NCBI GenBank assembly: GCA_002685535.1
Contig: NYXK01000109.1
Location: forward strand, 29,124-93,123
Length of the DNA stretch: 64,000 nt
Source: Deltaproteobacteria bacterium
Lineage (GTDB): Bacteria; SAR324; NAC60-12
Direction: 5' to 3'
Shown here: positions 61,744 through 64,000 of the stretch, in pieces
Layout: every line of letters starts with the position of its first letter
How positions within the stretch are numbered: position 1 is the first letter of the stretch
Translations under genes and position numbers: made by a program
The notes under the pieces: model-generated
Seen by the model: the letters and a program-made list of their open reading frames with translations, nothing else
What the model was told of the DNA's origin: nothing
The model's database searches: none

Positions 61744-62470
61744 GAACATCACGTACAGATTTTGGGTGCTCCAACGGTCATGAACAGATGCAATCTATCC
61801 CTCGTGTACTATTTTATACATGATCTCACTTTACACATCACCATTCTCTAATTTCAAAGGACAGAGGCGGCAGATGTCCCTCGTCCTATGCAGTGTTTCA
61901 GAAGTTGACTCGTCCTGAATTGGTAAAATGTCATTTGAGAATCTGTACACCCTCATGAATGTTTGCGCCTTTGACCGGAAGTATCATCGAAATACACAAG
62001 CCAGCTAAACCGCGGATGCCATCCATCCCATCCAAAGGAACATCACTTGAAGGCCAAGAATACAAGGTTGAGCACCTTTGCTTCATATGAGATCATCTGG
62101 GCAATCGGTCGATCTGCTCAACTTGGTTCGACACCACATGGCCGGAATGTCGCCCACGATAAGAGTTGATACGAGAAACCAGCGAGTCACAAGCACTGCA
62201 TGAATATCAGGGATCCAGGAGCAAATCGCCACCGAATCATTGCCCGAGAGCTAGTACTCCGTGAGTAAATCCGGGTCAATGGCTTTCTGGGCATGACGTT
62301 CAGAATCGAGGGTATCTGCCTTGCGCAGGACTCACTCCCTAGGCCCAAGATCAATGCGGTCTGAAGTATAAATATGAGCATCTCCCACCCCAATCCTGTC
62401 GTCAAGTTCATTCTAGTATCTCTCTTTCTTCAATAACACGTCCACACATCCATCTGGAACCTGGAGCATC

Positions 62471-63479
62471 ATGGCTAGACATCAGCGTGCTACAAAGCTA
62501 GCCGAGCGTCAACCTCGACGACACAAACCGTGCAATAAGCCAGCACCCACATGTCGCAGTCGCATGGGGGACGCAGGACGACCAAGCTACCTTGACATAC
62601 GCCAACTTACCGCGGGCTGTGGCCATCTCGCCGGCCAAGCTGAACGCCTCGCTGCGCTGCGAGAGATATTTTCCACTCGAAAGAAGATTGCGGTCGTAAG
62701 TGGCGCTGGCATCTCTGTGAATGCGGGCAGTGAGTCTTCCACCTCTCCGATGCATGAGATAATTCATCTAATATACTCTTGTAGTCCCCGACTTCCGCAA
62801 TAGTTCCGGCCGCAACTGCAGCCGCAACCTGTTCGATGTACGGGTCAACAGCTCAGATTTCCACGAGATGATTTCTAATATGGGAACTTGTGCTTCCCAA
62901 GCCGACCCCACCAAGTTTCACCACCTTCTCAATTGCTTCGCTGGGACAGACCGGCTCCTCTGTAATCTCACGCAGAATATCGACTGCCTTGAGGACAAGT
63001 TGCCTTTGTTGTCTAGCAAGACTGTCCAACTTCATGGGCGACTGGATACGCTGGTTTGTCAGAGGCGAAGCAGTCATGCCTTCCAGGTAGCCCCAGAAGA
63101 CTTTCAAGCAAGGATTATGTCACCGTGTCCAGATTGTGAGACGGTTGATAAGGAACGAGTGCAGATGGGGAAACGATCACACGGTGTTGGGGTGCTACAA
63201 TCCAAAATACTCCTCTATGGGGCCGGACCAGAGTCCGTGATTGGAGATAAATTGTTGGACGAGCTGTTTCAAAAGGTGGACGCAGTCATTATTGCGGGGA
63301 CAAGATTGCAGATTAAGTCACCGAACAGACTCGCAGCAGAACTGTGTCGAGCGGCAAAATGGAGGAACGGCCTCACCGTGTGGGTTAACAAAGAGCGGCC
63401 GCCACGGGAGTTTGAATCTCTTCTGGATTATGTGGCACTTGGGGACTGCGATGAGTTTGCTTCGTTGATTGCGGCATAG
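62471..63479 (+). CDS. sirtuin, Hst3/Hst4-like NAD-dependent deacylase
   Basis: 'KIAVVSGAGISVNAG|VPDFRNSSG' (intron 62730-62784), 'NLTQNIDCLED', 'VQLHGRLDTLVC', 'CPDCE', 'GKRSHGVGVLQSKILLYGAGPES', 'VIIAGTRLQI', 'VWVNKERP'. Confidence 0.85.
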
Positions 63480-63563
63480 CATAATAAAATTCGATTGTAT
63501 TGTACCTGGAGATGGGCCAGCCCATAACACGTGCCAAGCGTAGAAGACTCTGATCTAAAATAA

Positions 63564-63770
63564 TTATTCTGAATACGTGAACAGTTGACTTGCCGGTATA
63601 ATATGTCCCGCTTGGTTAGCGGATACAGGCCGAGGATTAGACCAGTAAGACATAGGATCATGGATTTCATACTCTGTCCCACGACGATCTGTTTCCCAAA
63701 TATCTTCAAGATTAAGAGAGAAGCCATCCGAAGAGAAATTATCGGAAAGGTACGCTCCTTGCCCGGTCAT
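63564..63770 (-). pseudogene. fragment resembling the C-terminus of the F-box-like gene at 20018-20965
   Basis: 'LNLEDIWETDRRGTEYEIHDPMSYW' versus 'VFLEDIWERDFEGGECAIQDPMSYL'. Confidence 0.4.
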
Positions 63771-64000
63771 ACTCTTCGATTCGGAGTCCTAGAGAACACA
63801 CCCGATAAAGGAAAGATTGTCCTATGCGAGAGAGGGCACGACAGTCATCTATTCTGATGTTTTGTATCCGAATCCTCAGCTCGGTAGTTTGCTTGTGTTC
63901 TAGAGTTGTACCTAGTGCCCTTGCTAAGACTTCTGTATTAACACAAGGTGCTAGTAGTCCTGGATCATAGAAATCCGGATCATAGTGTATTGTAATCGTG

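Overview
The window is nuclear DNA from a filamentous ascomycete: short GT..AG introns with CTAAC-like branch sites, plus 2EXR, FSH1, DUF3455 and DUF3723 families. I support about 25 protein-coding genes, most with introns, and no rRNA, tRNA or CRISPR. Main content: (1) an intact RGG-rich Argonaute (171-3471, +) facing tail-to-tail a very large NFX1/ZNFX1-type SF1 helicase fused to three CbbX-like AAA+ modules (3840-11385, -); (2) a 17.9-46 kb stretch with two fatty-acyl-CoA-reductase-like genes, a germin-like cupin, DUF3455, FSH1 hydrolase, MFS transporter, an apparent pseudokinase and a bZIP factor, in which a 13-bp G-rich minisatellite recurs at seven intergenic sites, each close to a gene 5' end; (3) a DUF3723-like gene (a family known as Starship cargo) and several coding and non-coding tandem repeats; (4) an uninterrupted 1001-aa protein that appears to carry both a JmjC demethylase-type domain and a C-terminal SET domain, with its stop codon inside a perfect 25-bp inverted repeat; (5) a C2H2 protein, 2EXR/F-box-like genes, a RING protein with tandem SUMO-interacting motifs, and an Hst3/4-like sirtuin missing one zinc-ligand cysteine. 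The RNAi/chromatin theme and the JmjC-SET fusion are the most interesting points. Family assignments come from motif recognition by eye; no database search was run.
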